A stretch of 64,000 bases of DNA from Neobacillus bataviensis (GTDB lineage: Bacteria; Bacillota; Bacilli; Bacillales_B; DSM-18226). Below, piece by piece: positions 9,495 through 19,658 of this stretch. The stretch spans positions 682,001 through 746,000 of the forward strand of contig NZ_JAHXYW010000001.1 of NCBI RefSeq assembly GCF_019969725.1, in the 5' to 3' direction. The notes below the pieces were generated by a model. That model was given only the letters and a program-made list of their open reading frames with translations, was not told the origin of the DNA and made no database searches. Numbering within the stretch: position 1 is the first letter of the stretch; the number at the start of each line of letters is the position of its first letter. The translations under genes and the position numbers were made by a program.

Positions 9495-10196
9495 TTACGC
9501 CTCCTTTTTCTTCGGAGTATTTTTGCTTGCTTTGTTACCAAGAGTGCGATCGAGTGAGCGATCCAATAGGTATAACCGAATGGCATGGACGATTAATGCT
9601 GCAATCGCGGTTGGAATCGCCCATAGGGCCATCTTCAATGGATCCGAATGAATATGGTTTTGTTCAAAGAATCCTTGCATCAATAAAATGGCACCGACGG
9701 CGACAAACACATCTTCCCCGAAAAAGACACCGATATTGTCTACTGCAGCAGTATGGGCACGGATTTTGTCCCTTACTTCATCAGGAACCTCTCCATATTT
9801 AGCCTCGGCAGCACCTTCTGCCATTGGCGCAACAAGTGGACGAACCATTTGTGCATGACCGCCAATCGAAGTAAGACCAACGGCTGCAGCCACTTCACGA
9901 ATAATAAAGTAAACTGTCAAAATGCGTCCTGTCGTTGCTGCTTTTATTTTGGCCACCACATGTTCAGCTTGATCACGCAAACCATTACGTTCCAACAACC
10001 CGATAATCGGAAGCGTCACAATAAAGACCGCCATATAGCGATTGGTCGTAAACGCCTGACCAAATTGCGTAATAATCGAATAAAGGGACTGATGGGCAAC
10101 AAGTCCTGTAACAAGGCCTGCCACTGTAACAACTAATAAAGGATTTAAACGGATAATAAAACCAATAATAACGATGACAACTCCTATTAAAACCAT
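9495..10196 (-). CDS. DUF969 family membrane protein (putative transporter subunit)
   Basis: 233 residues, mostly hydrophobic, with TM spans near the N-terminus (VLIGVVIVIIGFIIRLNPLL) and a loop containing TSIGGHAQMVRPLVAPMAEG (about 114-133). It ends in a basic tail. GAGGAGTTGG precedes the ATG. It is the partner of the DUF979 gene; the two probably form one transporter. It follows the giant M14 peptidase gene by about 60 bases and is likely co-transcribed with it. Confidence 0.85.
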   Translation of the reverse strand: MVLIGVVIVIIGFIIRLNPLLVVTVAGLVTGLVAHQSLYSIITQFGQAFTTNRYMAVFIVTLPIIGLLERNGLRDQAEHVVAKIKAATTGRILTVYFIIREVAAAVGLTSIGGHAQMVRPLVAPMAEGAAEAKYGEVPDEVRDKIRAHTAAVDNIGVFFGEDVFVAVGAILLMQGFFEQNHIHSDPLKMALWAIPTAIAALIVHAIRLYLLDRSLDRTLGNKASKNTPKKKEA

Positions 10197-10257
10197 CTTT
10201 CCAACTCCTCTGCATTATTTTTTCTTGTTGTTAAAACTATGTTCCTTGCTATAGGCG

Positions 10258-13200
10258 CTAAAGCGGGCGAATTCGTTCAAGCCCGATTCGGATTGTTCCA
10301 TTTTTTATTGGTTCAGTCCTGAGCTGAATGTTCACCGCTCTTTCGTTCATCCAGTCAAGGATTGCCTGATGAACGACATGGTGGGCATGCTTGCATGCAG
10401 CCAATTCTTTGTCATATACCGTTTCGTCATTCACTTCAGTCATTAAATCCGCAGTTATCCACTGACTGAATCGTTCAATGAAATCATACGATTCCTGATT
10501 TGATTGGCTTTCTCGTGTATACGCAATACTTCGATGTGATAATTCCACAGGGAAATGGACAGCATCGAAATCGTTCCCCCAACGTCTGTACGTGCTTACC
10601 CACATAGCATTGTCTTCTGCCACGGTTTGGTCTTCATCCAGTCTTTTCGTTACGAATGAACGAAGAGAAGCATGTGCCTCACGGTGGTGAGGGGCAGCGT
10701 CCGGCAATTCACGCCAAATTGTATACATCCTACTGATTGGAATCCAATAGGAGACCGGAAACCTTGGCGGGCTATTATAGCCGCTGAAAGGCTGGATCCA
10801 TTCATGGGATGGAATCCCATGGTCATCGAGCACAACATCCGGCGACCAGCGCTGCCATACGATTGGATAAACCCTTGCTTCGCCAAACGGGGCATCCGGC
10901 TGGAAGCGATACTTTGCATACTCCAACCCGCACGCATTATATCGGGCGGCATGCAGCTTCCAATAAGGATGCTCGGCTGCCATTTCAGCATGTAACGCAG
11001 CTCCATCGACATTTTCAAGCGGAACAACGACAAGGTTGATACGGTTTAATAGCTTTGGGTCATCTGCCAGCTGCTCAATGAATTGAAGTGCGGCATTCGT
11101 GCTTGAAACCTCATTGGCATGGTGCCGAGCATTAAGGAAAAAGGTCGGTTTGTAAAGACTGTGCTTTTGGAAGGAGGAGATCGTTTCCCCTGTTCTCCCC
11201 TTCGCAAACAGCTCGACAAGCCAAATCCATTGCCCATTAAAGGAGAAATCAATCGGGACAGCTTGTCCAGGCAGCCGCGATTTCCGTGCCTCTAACCATT
11301 TTTCAATATCTTCGTTCACGAATACATCGGTGTCGAGCGACTTTTCGTTCAAGCTTTCTGCAGATCTCGTAGACTTTTGAAGGCCCGGCACTGCATTAGC
11401 CAGCCACTCTCCACACGATTTTTCCAATTGAGCATCGGGTAATCCACTAAATAAAAAGGACAATTTTTCCCTAGACTTCGTTACCGCCGTAACTCTCCCC
11501 TGTTGCATGATATCGGGAGGATATGGTTGGATCGTCAGTTGTTCTCCATTTTCGTATACAAGCACCGCTTTATGTTCAACGGGCATTGCGTATAAAGCAA
11601 TCTCCGCTTTCGGCTTCCCGCCAATTTTTTCATGCATGAAGGGGAAAATGCCTCCAGGTGCATCCCAGCCTGGATCTCTAACCCGTTTCCCATGGTCATG
11701 TAACGCATGGAGAGTGAAGAAATAAATATCTTCATGCAATGCTTCCAAAACTGAGCTAACTTCTTCAAGGTGCGGAAGCCTTACATCTACCGCATCCATT
11801 TCGATGTGGCACACAAGACGGGAAAATTTAGGAACACCTTCGTGATTCCCAATTTTCTTGATCAACTGCGGCAGCACAATCTCCTGGTACCATATCCAGA
11901 ATCGATAAGGATTGGTTTGGAAGGATTGACCAGCAAGTATTTTGTCCTCTTCTTTTCGATAGATCCGGCATCCTGCAAAAGGAACCATCACATTTCCACG
12001 TTCAGGCTGATTCAGCATATAAGGGCAGCTCTCGACCCAACCTTCCCAGCTAGACGAAATCAGTTCCCGGCCTTGCTTGTCTCTAGCAACCACTTGAAAC
12101 ATGGGCGCTGAGCGCTCATCGTTTAATTGCAGCTGAATTCTTTCTAACGGCAAAGACAATTCCGCAGACAAAATCGCATCAAACGGATACAGCTCTTGTA
12201 AAAATCGGTGAACAAGATCAAGGTGCTTTTTCTCCGGTTGAAAGGCCCTGGCCTGGATTTCAATACTATGAATCTCTTTTTCTTGTTTTAGCTTAGGCAA
12301 TACCTCTTCCATCGCCCAATGCAAGCCGGATTTATTGGCATCCCGAAAAATAAACTCTGCTCGAATTCCCAAACGGTCGTTTAGGATGGTTTTTAACTGA
12401 TGACTCCACTCATGGAAACTATCTCGACTTACCGTTGTTGTGATTTCAATAAAAAGCCGCTTGTCTTCTTGATCGAGCTGTCCAAGGGTTTCCAACAAAT
12501 AGGCTTCCATATCCGCCAATTCCCCGGAATCCTCCCATTGGGCGGTCCAAATGGGCTGATCTTCTGTAACGGATAAAGTAACGGAAGGAGACCCGCTTCC
12601 CTTTTCAGTTAAATACCGATTCCACAGCTCAGAAGGATAGGCCAAATTTTCAGAGATATTGAACCGATTGACCTTTCTGAATTTTAATTCTGCAAAAGCT
12701 TGCATTCCCAGCTGAGCCCTGGAGCTGATGTCTTTATTCAAACTTTTAAGTGCATTAAATCGCTGTGTCCATGTATCTTGTTCTCCACCAATTGATGGAA
12801 ACCATTCATGAATCAATTCCCGGGCTGCTGGAACGAGTTTGTCGGCATGGGCACGTATACGAAGCGCCGGAGTGCCCGCCAACTCGGCAAGTTCCCATTT
12901 GGTTTGATTACTGGCGTGGTCTGTCGTTTCAAACGAAATGAAGAATCTCCCGCCAGTTTCCTCACCCATACATCTTGTCATCGGAAAACACACATATCCC
13001 GCTGACAGAGCCAGTCTTGCTGCCAGTTCAACATTAGCAATCGTTTGATCTATATGAGAATTATTTATTTTTAATAAAACATCAAGGGTAGGAAGTATTT
13101 CTCCATCTTTCTGCTGATAAAGCCCCTCCGCTGTAAAAAGCGTATGTAGCGAATAGGTCTCAAGTTGTTTCACACTTTGCTTTAAAGAAGATTGTGGTAA

Positions 13201-13713
13201 AACATTCGTTTCTTTCGAAATAAATAGAAAAGACTCTCCTTCTTTATAAGCTTCCATAAAATGATCTGTTACTAGTGATCTGGCAGCATGCAAAGTCATT
13301 TCTGGTGAGGTACCAGTAATGACAAGCAAAGTCTGATCTTCGTAGTGACTAAGATATAAAATTCCTGACTCCTCTAGATGTTCATTTCGGACGGTTAGAA
13401 GCGCCTCTGACCTTTTTCCGAGAACTTGAGCTAAGTATTCGCTTTCATAACCAATCACCAAATGAAGGCTTGAAGTTCCTCCGGCAGGTGCAGGATCTAA
13501 TTGATCAACGATAAACAGGTGGTCGAAAATCGGAAGGGGTAACTCAGTTAAATGCAAGCCAATTCTTCCGGCTATCTCCACCATAGCAGCAGTCTCCCAG
13601 CTTGTTCGATGAGATGAAACAGTAATTCGCGCTTGAATTCCAGTTGGAGCTACTTGCTCATCAATGGAATATAAGAGTCCGTTTATACTCCATAATTGTC
13701 GAATATCTTTCAT
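10258..13713 (-). CDS. Very large M14-family zinc carboxypeptidase-like protein
   Basis: 1151 residues without an evident signal peptide, so probably cytosolic. The C-terminal third carries the M14 zinc motif: NARHHANEVSS supplies His865 and Glu868 (HxxE), and DVVLDDHG supplies a likely third ligand, His965. The first 800 or so residues match nothing I can name. Most M14 enzymes are 300-500 residues, so the long N-terminal part is unusual. It is the first gene of the cluster M14-DUF969-DUF979-iclR-pcp and so probably acts on imported peptides that carry, or expose, pyroglutamyl ends. The exact specificity cannot be read from sequence. GGGTGG precedes the ATG. Confidence 0.85.
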   Translation of the reverse strand: MKDIRQLWSINGLLYSIDEQVAPTGIQARITVSSHRTSWETAAMVEIAGRIGLHLTELPLPIFDHLFIVDQLDPAPAGGTSSLHLVIGYESEYLAQVLGKRSEALLTVRNEHLEESGILYLSHYEDQTLLVITGTSPEMTLHAARSLVTDHFMEAYKEGESFLFISKETNVLPQSSLKQSVKQLETYSLHTLFTAEGLYQQKDGEILPTLDVLLKINNSHIDQTIANVELAARLALSAGYVCFPMTRCMGEETGGRFFISFETTDHASNQTKWELAELAGTPALRIRAHADKLVPAARELIHEWFPSIGGEQDTWTQRFNALKSLNKDISSRAQLGMQAFAELKFRKVNRFNISENLAYPSELWNRYLTEKGSGSPSVTLSVTEDQPIWTAQWEDSGELADMEAYLLETLGQLDQEDKRLFIEITTTVSRDSFHEWSHQLKTILNDRLGIRAEFIFRDANKSGLHWAMEEVLPKLKQEKEIHSIEIQARAFQPEKKHLDLVHRFLQELYPFDAILSAELSLPLERIQLQLNDERSAPMFQVVARDKQGRELISSSWEGWVESCPYMLNQPERGNVMVPFAGCRIYRKEEDKILAGQSFQTNPYRFWIWYQEIVLPQLIKKIGNHEGVPKFSRLVCHIEMDAVDVRLPHLEEVSSVLEALHEDIYFFTLHALHDHGKRVRDPGWDAPGGIFPFMHEKIGGKPKAEIALYAMPVEHKAVLVYENGEQLTIQPYPPDIMQQGRVTAVTKSREKLSFLFSGLPDAQLEKSCGEWLANAVPGLQKSTRSAESLNEKSLDTDVFVNEDIEKWLEARKSRLPGQAVPIDFSFNGQWIWLVELFAKGRTGETISSFQKHSLYKPTFFLNARHHANEVSSTNAALQFIEQLADDPKLLNRINLVVVPLENVDGAALHAEMAAEHPYWKLHAARYNACGLEYAKYRFQPDAPFGEARVYPIVWQRWSPDVVLDDHGIPSHEWIQPFSGYNSPPRFPVSYWIPISRMYTIWRELPDAAPHHREAHASLRSFVTKRLDEDQTVAEDNAMWVSTYRRWGNDFDAVHFPVELSHRSIAYTRESQSNQESYDFIERFSQWITADLMTEVNDETVYDKELAACKHAHHVVHQAILDWMNERAVNIQLRTEPIKNGTIRIGLERIRPL

Positions 13714-13733
13714 GTTCCACCCAACTTTCGTTG

Positions 13734-13761
13734 TTCCGTTTTTCGGAATTACTGTTCCGAA
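13734..13761 (-). promoter_or_regulatory. Candidate IclR-type operator upstream of the M14 gene
   Basis: Three alternating half-sites are visible: TTCCG (13734-13738), TTCGGAA (13742-13748) and TTCCGAA (13755-13761), giving two overlapping inverted repeats 20-50 bases upstream of the M14 start. IclR-family proteins often bind GGAA/TTCC-type palindromes, and an IclR gene lies in this cluster. Function is inferred. Confidence 0.5.
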
Positions 13762-14002
13762 TTATTATTTAAATCATAATATTTATAAAATTAAAAATCA
13801 ACATGATTTGTTATAAAAATAAGAAATGGATAGAATTACACAATCTTAGAAGCTAATAGACTATCTATTATGGAAAATCATCGTTGATAAATTTGAGTTC
13901 ACACATCAAAAAAACTCACAACCGAATCTACCATGAGTTCTTTTCCATACATCTCTTAATTACTTATTGTATGTTTCGTTTCTATACAAATTAAGAATAA
14001 AG
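13762..14002. other. Intergenic region between M14 operon and transaldolase terminator
   Basis: A+T-rich. It holds the probable promoter of the M14 operon and a weak hairpin (AACTCA 13913-13918 with TGAGTT 13934-13939). No gene was seen. Confidence 0.5.
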
Positions 14003-14036
14003 AGACCCCTTCACGATAATATCCGCGAAGGGGTCT
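14003..14036 (-). terminator. Terminator of the tkt-tal operon
   Basis: AGACCCCTTC (14003-14012) pairs with GAAGGGGTCT (14027-14036), a 10-bp G+C-rich stem, with T-rich flanks on both strands. It lies about 50 bases beyond the transaldolase stop. Confidence 0.8.
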
Positions 14037-14088
14037 TTACACATTTTTGTAATTTTCACCGTTTGTTATATGCTAAATTAATGTGTTT

Positions 14089-14775
14089 TTATTTAATTGC
14101 TGTTGGGTCAGGAGTCAGAGTCTTTTTCCAATCATCAGCGAATTTTTCTATGCCTTGATTCGTAAGCGGATGCTTTGCAAGTTGCTCAATGACAGCATAA
14201 GGAATCGTTGCAATGTGTGCACCAGCCATAGCGACACGGGTTACATGATCTGGATGCCGAACAGAGGCTGCGATAATTTGAGAGTCCAAGTTATGGACAC
14301 GTAATAACTCAGCAATTTTCTCTACTAATTGGACACCATCTTCAGAAATATCATCTAAGCGTCCTAAGAATGGAGAAACATATGTAGCACCGGCACGAGC
14401 AGCTAATAGCGCTTGGTTTACAGTAAAGATAAGTGTAACGTTTGTTTTAACACCTTTATTTGCAAGATAGCGGCACGCTTCCAAACCATCCAACGTCATA
14501 GGAAGTTTGATGGTTACCTTCTTATCACCACCATTTATAGTAATCAACTCTTCTGCTTGCGCAATCATTTCTTCAGCCGTCACAGCATCTGGAGTTACTT
14601 CCGCTGAAACCGATTCAACCTCTGGCACGGCTTGACAAATTTCTGCTATGCGATCTTCAAATTTAACTCCTTCTTTAGCGACCAAGGAAGGGTTGGTTGT
14701 AACACCAGCTAACACACCAATTCTATAAGCTTTTTTGATATCCTCAATATTTGCAGTATCAATAAATAATTTCAT
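14089..14775 (-). CDS. tal: Transaldolase (short, fructose-6-phosphate aldolase-like type)
   Basis: 228 residues of the short class I transaldolase/FSA family of the non-oxidative pentose phosphate pathway. The N-terminus [16 protein letters not shown] and [13 protein letters not shown] are diagnostic; the Schiff-base lysine is in TIKLPMT (about Lys90). It is about 10 residues longer at the C-terminus than the shortest members. It lies 18 bases downstream of tkt with its own GGAGGAAG site, so the two form an operon interconverting sugar phosphates. Confidence 0.95.
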   Translation of the reverse strand: MKLFIDTANIEDIKKAYRIGVLAGVTTNPSLVAKEGVKFEDRIAEICQAVPEVESVSAEVTPDAVTAEEMIAQAEELITINGGDKKVTIKLPMTLDGLEACRYLANKGVKTNVTLIFTVNQALLAARAGATYVSPFLGRLDDISEDGVQLVEKIAELLRVHNLDSQIIAASVRHPDHVTRVAMAGAHIATIPYAVIEQLAKHPLTNQGIEKFADDWKKTLTPDPTAIK

Positions 14776-14793
14776 AAAGAACTTCCTCCAATT

Positions 14794-16785
14794 TTAATAG
14801 TTTAATAGATTTTTTGTCGTTTGAACCACATTATCTACGGTAAATCCAAATAACTCCATTACCTCAGCTCCAGTTCCAGAAGCTCCGAAGGTTTCAATTG
14901 ATAGTACTTTTCCTTCTGCACCTATATACCTTTCCCAACCTAGGGAGATTCCCATTTCAAGTGCCAGGCGCTTTGAAACAGACGATGGCAGAACAAACTC
15001 TTTATACTCTTTCGATTGACGATTAAACAGTTCCCAGCTTGGCATGGCTACCACACGAACCGATACCTCTTCTTTTTCCAATTCAGCTTTCGCGTTAACC
15101 GCCAATGATACTTCAGATCCTGTCGCAATCAGAATAACATCAGGATTCTCATTCGTTTGGGTTAAAACATAAGCCCCCTTAGAAAGGTTCTCGATATTTG
15201 CTTTTGTCTCCTCAAACACTGGTAAGTTTTGACGGCTTAGCACTAAGGCGACCGGACCATGTGTTTGTTGAAGAGCGTACGCCCAAGCACTTGCTGTTTC
15301 ATTTGCGTCCGATGGCCGAATGACGCTAAGTCCAGGAATCGCACGAAGAGAAGCTATATGTTCAATTGGCTCATGGGTTGGACCATCTTCTCCAACAGCA
15401 ATCGAATCATGTGTAAAAACATAAGTGATTGGAAGTTTTTGCAAGGCTGCGAGACGAATTGACGGCCTGAGATAATCATTGAAGACAAAGAATGTACTTA
15501 CAAAAGGTTTTATCCCCCCATGAAGTGCCATACCATTGCCAGCAGCTCCCATTGCATGTTCACGAACACCAAAGTACACATTACGACCACCGAATGATTC
15601 TACTGCGAATGCTTTTTCTTCTTTCATATCTGTCATAGTAGAATGAGATAGATCTGCACTTCCTCCAAAAATAGAAGGAACTGATTTTACAAAGTGGTTA
15701 ATTGCTTCCCCACTAGCTACGCGAGTCGAAATAGCTTTTCCAGTATCAAAGGTTAAAATATCTTGCGCATTGATAAAAAATTCACCGGTAATGGCACGTT
15801 CAAGTTCATCTGCTAATTCCGGATATGCTTTTCGATAAGACTGGAATAATTCCTTCCATTGATGTTCTTGATTAATCCCTCTTTGTTTTAGCTCTTCAAA
15901 ATGAGCTTTTACTTCTTCCGGTACAAAAAATTCTTCTTGATAATTCCAGCCATACACCTTTTTGGTTGCTGCTGCTTCTTCTACTCCGAGTGGATTCCCA
16001 TGTGCCTTATTTGTGCCAGCCACTTTTGGACTACCGTAACCGATAATGGTTTTAATTTCAATAATAGTTGGTTGATCCATATTTTGTTTTGCTAATTCAA
16101 TTGCCTTTGCGATATCTGTTACATTATTTCCATCTTCCACACGTAAATATTGCCAATGAGCAGATTCAGCTCGTTTTTTAATATCTTCTGAAAAAGAAAG
16201 GTTTAATGAACCGTCCAAAGAGATGTCATTTGAGTCATATAAAGCAATTAATTTTCCTAGTTTCATATGACCAGCCATAGACATAGCCTCATAAGAGATT
16301 CCTTCCATTAAATCTCCATCACCAATTAGAGCATATGTATAATGATCGATTACAGAGAATCCGTCTTGGTTAAACTTCGCAGCTAAATGAGCTTCAGCCA
16401 TTGCTATCCCTACAGAATTCGCAATTCCTTGTCCTAAAGGTCCCGTTGTAGCTTCGACCCCATCTGTATGACCAAATTCTGGATGGCCCGGTGTTTTGCT
16501 ATTTAGCTTTCGAAAGTTTTTCAAGTCTTCTAGAGACACATCGTACCCAGCTAAATGAAGCATACTGTATAACAAGCTCGAACCATGTCCTGCAGAAAGA
16601 ACAAATCGATCTCGGTTAAACCATTTTGCGTTACTAGGGTTATGTTGTAAATGATTTGCCCATAGTGCATACATCATTGGAGCAGCTCCCATAGGAAGAC
16701 CGGGATGACCAGAATTAGCGCGATTGATAGCGTCAATGGATAAAGTCCGAATCGTATTAACAGCCTGTGTTTCAATGCTATGCAT
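14794..16785 (-). CDS. tkt: Transketolase
   Basis: A 663-residue thiamine diphosphate enzyme of full length. Visible are the N-terminal [14 protein letters not shown], the ThDP-binding [13 protein letters not shown] (about 155-167) through NDISLDG, and the central [16 protein letters not shown] (about 467-482). Start ATG is preceded by GAGGGAGGAAA. It is transcribed divergently from a DeoR-family gene whose operator-like repeats lie in the shared gap. An isolated tkt-tal pair with its own DeoR regulator suggests an accessory, carbon-source-induced copy rather than the housekeeping transketolase (inference). Confidence 0.97.
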   Translation of the reverse strand: MHSIETQAVNTIRTLSIDAINRANSGHPGLPMGAAPMMYALWANHLQHNPSNAKWFNRDRFVLSAGHGSSLLYSMLHLAGYDVSLEDLKNFRKLNSKTPGHPEFGHTDGVEATTGPLGQGIANSVGIAMAEAHLAAKFNQDGFSVIDHYTYALIGDGDLMEGISYEAMSMAGHMKLGKLIALYDSNDISLDGSLNLSFSEDIKKRAESAHWQYLRVEDGNNVTDIAKAIELAKQNMDQPTIIEIKTIIGYGSPKVAGTNKAHGNPLGVEEAAATKKVYGWNYQEEFFVPEEVKAHFEELKQRGINQEHQWKELFQSYRKAYPELADELERAITGEFFINAQDILTFDTGKAISTRVASGEAINHFVKSVPSIFGGSADLSHSTMTDMKEEKAFAVESFGGRNVYFGVREHAMGAAGNGMALHGGIKPFVSTFFVFNDYLRPSIRLAALQKLPITYVFTHDSIAVGEDGPTHEPIEHIASLRAIPGLSVIRPSDANETASAWAYALQQTHGPVALVLSRQNLPVFEETKANIENLSKGAYVLTQTNENPDVILIATGSEVSLAVNAKAELEKEEVSVRVVAMPSWELFNRQSKEYKEFVLPSSVSKRLALEMGISLGWERYIGAEGKVLSIETFGASGTGAEVMELFGFTVDNVVQTTKNLLNY

Positions 16786-16872
16786 CGATTTATTTCCTCC
16801 CTCACAATGTAAATCCTCTGTTAAAACAAGGATATCAATTTTGTTTTTCTCGTTTTTACGTTAAAAATCATC

Positions 16873-16923
16873 TTTTTTCTTGTTTAATGATATAATATAA
16901 ATAAAAACAAGAAAAAACAAGAA
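16873..16923 (+). promoter_or_regulatory. Promoter and candidate DeoR-family operator between tkt and its regulator
   Basis: TTCTTGTTT (about 16877-16885) is followed by the inverted form AAACAAGAA (about 16906-16914), and a further direct AACAAGAA (about 16916-16923). A TATAAT at 16891-16896 lies between the arms. Repeated CTTGTTT/AAACAAG units around the promoter fit autoregulation and control of divergent tkt-tal (inference). Confidence 0.55.
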
Positions 16924-17024
16924 TTTTTTTAAAAATTCCCTCATTATTTTTTTTAAATTTGTACATTCAAGAAAAAAAATTATACTATAAGAAAAACCAT
17001 GCAAATTCATGGAGGTCTTGTATT

Positions 17025-17777
17025 ATGTTAAGAAAAGAAAGACATAGAGAAATTCTTAATATACTTGAAAAAGAAGGAAAAGTTGTTGCTAAAGAACTTA
17101 GTATTATGTGGGATGTTTCCGAGGACACAATAAGGAGAGATTTAAGGGAAATGGATTCCTTAGGTCTTCTCAAACGAGTTCACGGAGGGGCCTTCCCTGC
17201 TTCTTCAGGCCCTATTACCTTTTCTGAAAGAACAGAAGAAAACATAGATGAGAAAAAAGAATTAGCTCAAAAAGGGGTCAAACTTATTAAAGATGGTCAA
17301 GTTCTTTTATTGGATGGAGGAAGTACATCGAATCTCTTTTTGGCACAAGAAATTCCTTACGATTTTAAAGGAACCATTATTACGAATAGTCCCTCCATTA
17401 GTCTGACATTATCGAAACATCCAAATGTTGAGGTTATGCTCTTGGGTGGTACATTCTTTAAGGAATCGTTAGTTACTGTAGGATTGGATGTCGTTGATAC
17501 ACTTAAAAAAATTAGAGCTGATCTTTGTTTTTTAGGGGTATATTCTCTACACCCAGACTTCGGTATCAGTATTCCACATTTACAGGAGTCCTATGTCAAA
17601 CGGCAAATGATTAATAGTTCAAATAAAATCGCTAGTCTTGTAACAAGAAGTAAACTTAATACAATTTCCAATTACTTAGTGGGGCCGGTTTCGGTACTTG
17701 ATTACATGATTACGGAAGAAGGATCACATAGTTATAATTATAATAAGTATAAGGAATTAGATATTGAAATCATTTGA
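17025..17777 (+). CDS. DeoR/GlpR-family transcriptional regulator
   Basis: 250 residues. MLRKERHREILNILEKEG with the helix-turn-helix VSEDTIRRDLREM (about 31-43) is the DeoR N-terminus, followed by the sugar-phosphate sensor domain with LLDGGSTSNLFLAQ and LLGGTFFKESLVTVG. The open frame starts at 16959, but the ATG at 17025 has GGAGG 9 bases upstream and matches the family start. Regulators of this family respond to phosphorylated sugars, suiting the divergent tkt-tal genes. Confidence 0.93.
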   Translation: MLRKERHREILNILEKEGKVVAKELSIMWDVSEDTIRRDLREMDSLGLLKRVHGGAFPASSGPITFSERTEENIDEKKELAQKGVKLIKDGQVLLLDGGSTSNLFLAQEIPYDFKGTIITNSPSISLTLSKHPNVEVMLLGGTFFKESLVTVGLDVVDTLKKIRADLCFLGVYSLHPDFGISIPHLQESYVKRQMINSSNKIASLVTRSKLNTISNYLVGPVSVLDYMITEEGSHSYNYNKYKELDIEII

Positions 17778-17976
17778 TATAGTAAAAGGCACCTGGGCTA
17801 GATAATTATTTTGTTCATCAATTTGAGGTATATTATTAGCCCCTAAATCAAACACATTTTCTTTTTGAAAGAGGATCGTCTTCCCAAAAACAAATTGGAC
17901 AAATATCATAATCTCCTTTACTACTATTGTAAAATTTGAGCATGAAAGAATTAGAGAAGCAGACTTAAGAAATTTG

Positions 17977-18006
17977 AAATGGCCCAGTTAAGGTACTGGG
18001 CCATTT
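17977..18006. terminator. Bidirectional terminator between convergent genes
   Basis: AAATGGCCCAGT (17977-17988) and ACTGGGCCATTT (17995-18006) form a 12-bp perfect stem with a six-base loop between the DeoR gene and the convergent helicase gene. Confidence 0.8.
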
Positions 18007-18019
18007 AAGTTAATTAAAT

Positions 18020-19387
18020 CTATATAAGTTCATTATTAAAACTTTTATTATTGCTATCCAAAACATCAACAAACATTCCAATTTCCCTCGCAAACACCAT
18101 CTTAACCATTCCAACCGGGCCATTTCGTTGCTTAGCAATCTCAATTTCAATAATCTTGTTTTCTTCATTTTCTCTATTGTAGTACTCATCCCTGTAAAGG
18201 AGCATAATCACATCCGCGTCCTGTTCGATGCTGCCAGAGTCTCGGAGGTCAGACATTCGGGGGCGTTTATCAATTCTTTGTTCCACTCCCCTGGATAATT
18301 GGGACAGCAGAATAATCGGAACCTGATATTGTTTGGCAATCCGTTTCAATTCTTGTGTGATACTGGCAATCGCCAAATCATGCCGGTCATGTTTCCCAGT
18401 TACGGTAATTAGCTGAAGGTAATCAATCACGACAAGATAATCGCTGTCTGGATATTCCCGCCTAGTCTTTTGGATCCTTGCACGGATGTCGGAGACCGTT
18501 TGGTGGGCATGGTCATCGATTTGGAAATTCCATTTGTAATAGATCTCAAGCGCTGTCGTTGCTTTTGCTTGGTCTTCCTCAGTAAAAAGCCGGTAAGAAT
18601 TCCTCCATTTGGCGCCGTCTATTCCCGTAAGGCCGCTTAACATCCGTTTAACGAGCTGCTTGTTAGGCATTTCAAGGGAAAACACGTCAACAACACCCCC
18701 TTTTTTACAGCAGTTCATGGCCAGGTTCAAAGCAAAAGCCGTTTTCCCCATTGAAGGCCGTGCAGCCAGGATAATTAAATCCCCTTTGTTCCATCCACTT
18801 GTCATTTGATTCAGCGACACATACCCTGTATCGATTCCCTGAAGATCATCATGGTCTTCATACATTTCATCGTAAATTTCCATAATGACATCCTGTTTCG
18901 TATCCTTGTGCACCCGGCCGAGTTCTTGCATGTGGAGATAGGTTTGGTAGAAGCGTTCCGCGTCCTCCATATTTCCATTATTTAAAAAGTTAGCAGCGGC
19001 CCGCTTCAGCTCTCGATTTTTATAATATTCTAGGACAATCCTTTGGTATTCTTCGACATTAGCAGCCGACGGACATATAACGGCCAGCCGGGATAAGTAA
19101 CTGATGCCGCCAATGGCTTCCATTTTCCCCGTACCTAGTTGATCGAGCATCGTAATCATATCAATCAGCCGATCTTGCCGCCGTAGTTCCAACATCGCTT
19201 TAAAAATGAACTGATTACTTCTCTGGGAGAAATGTTGTGGTTCAAGAATAAGTTCATGTATGATAGAAGGCTCCAAAAAGACCGCCCCTAAAACCATATT
19301 TTCTGCCTCAAGCAATTCAGTTTGTTCATCGGCATAATAGCCATTGAGGCAAAGGTTTCCTAACTGCAAATTGTTTGTCCCGTTCAA
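18020..19387 (-). CDS. Phage-type replicative DNA helicase (DnaB/G40P-like)
   Basis: 455 residues: an N-terminal DnaB domain (EAENMVLGAVFLEPSII, about 26-42) and a RecA-like helicase domain with Walker A ARPSMGKTA (about 209-217), Walker B VVIDYLQL (about 322-329) and the DSGSIEQDADVIMLLYR motif. The start is TTG at 19387 with a strong GGGAGGGAG site, inside the 3' end of the preceding gene (62-bp overlap), so translation is coupled. Together with the next two genes it resembles the gene 38-39-40 replication module of SPP1-like phages. The chromosomal dnaB of Bacillaceae is not embedded in such a trio. Confidence 0.9.
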   Translation of the reverse strand: MNGTNNLQLGNLCLNGYYADEQTELLEAENMVLGAVFLEPSIIHELILEPQHFSQRSNQFIFKAMLELRRQDRLIDMITMLDQLGTGKMEAIGGISYLSRLAVICPSAANVEEYQRIVLEYYKNRELKRAAANFLNNGNMEDAERFYQTYLHMQELGRVHKDTKQDVIMEIYDEMYEDHDDLQGIDTGYVSLNQMTSGWNKGDLIILAARPSMGKTAFALNLAMNCCKKGGVVDVFSLEMPNKQLVKRMLSGLTGIDGAKWRNSYRLFTEEDQAKATTALEIYYKWNFQIDDHAHQTVSDIRARIQKTRREYPDSDYLVVIDYLQLITVTGKHDRHDLAIASITQELKRIAKQYQVPIILLSQLSRGVEQRIDKRPRMSDLRDSGSIEQDADVIMLLYRDEYYNRENEENKIIEIEIAKQRNGPVGMVKMVFAREIGMFVDVLDSNNKSFNNELI

Positions 19388-19649
19388 TCCGCTCCCTCCC
19401 TTCCTGTTCCCATTGTTTCATCTTATCGAGAAATGAATTTCTTTTTTCACAAAAAGCAGCAATGTCTGAAATGGTGGGTGGGAAAGGGCTTTTTGCTATG
19501 TACGACATGAGATTTTGCAGAACCCGGTTGTAATCCATTCCACTTAGGGATTTTATCCATAGAGTGATCGTTTCATCACTGATTCTAAACTGGGCATAGA
19601 TAGATTCAATTTTTTCTAGGATTTGAATTGCCTCCATATGATCCATCAT
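19326..19649 (-). CDS. G39P-like helicase loader/inhibitor
   Basis: About 107 residues. It resembles the small SPP1 G39P family (loader and inhibitor of the phage helicase): a helical N-terminus (EAIQILEKIESIYAQF) and PFPPTISDIAAFCEKRN followed by a charged tail. The frame opens with GTG at 19655, but ATG codons at 19649/19646 lie at a better distance from AAGGGG. It overlaps the helicase start and follows the initiator-like gene by a few bases. In SPP1 this protein bridges the initiator and the helicase; that role is inferred here from family and position. Confidence 0.7.
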   Translation of the reverse strand: MMDHMEAIQILEKIESIYAQFRISDETITLWIKSLSGMDYNRVLQNLMSYIAKSPFPPTISDIAAFCEKRNSFLDKMKQWEQEGRERIERDKQFAVRKPLPQWLLCR

Positions 19650-19658
19650 CAGCACCCC

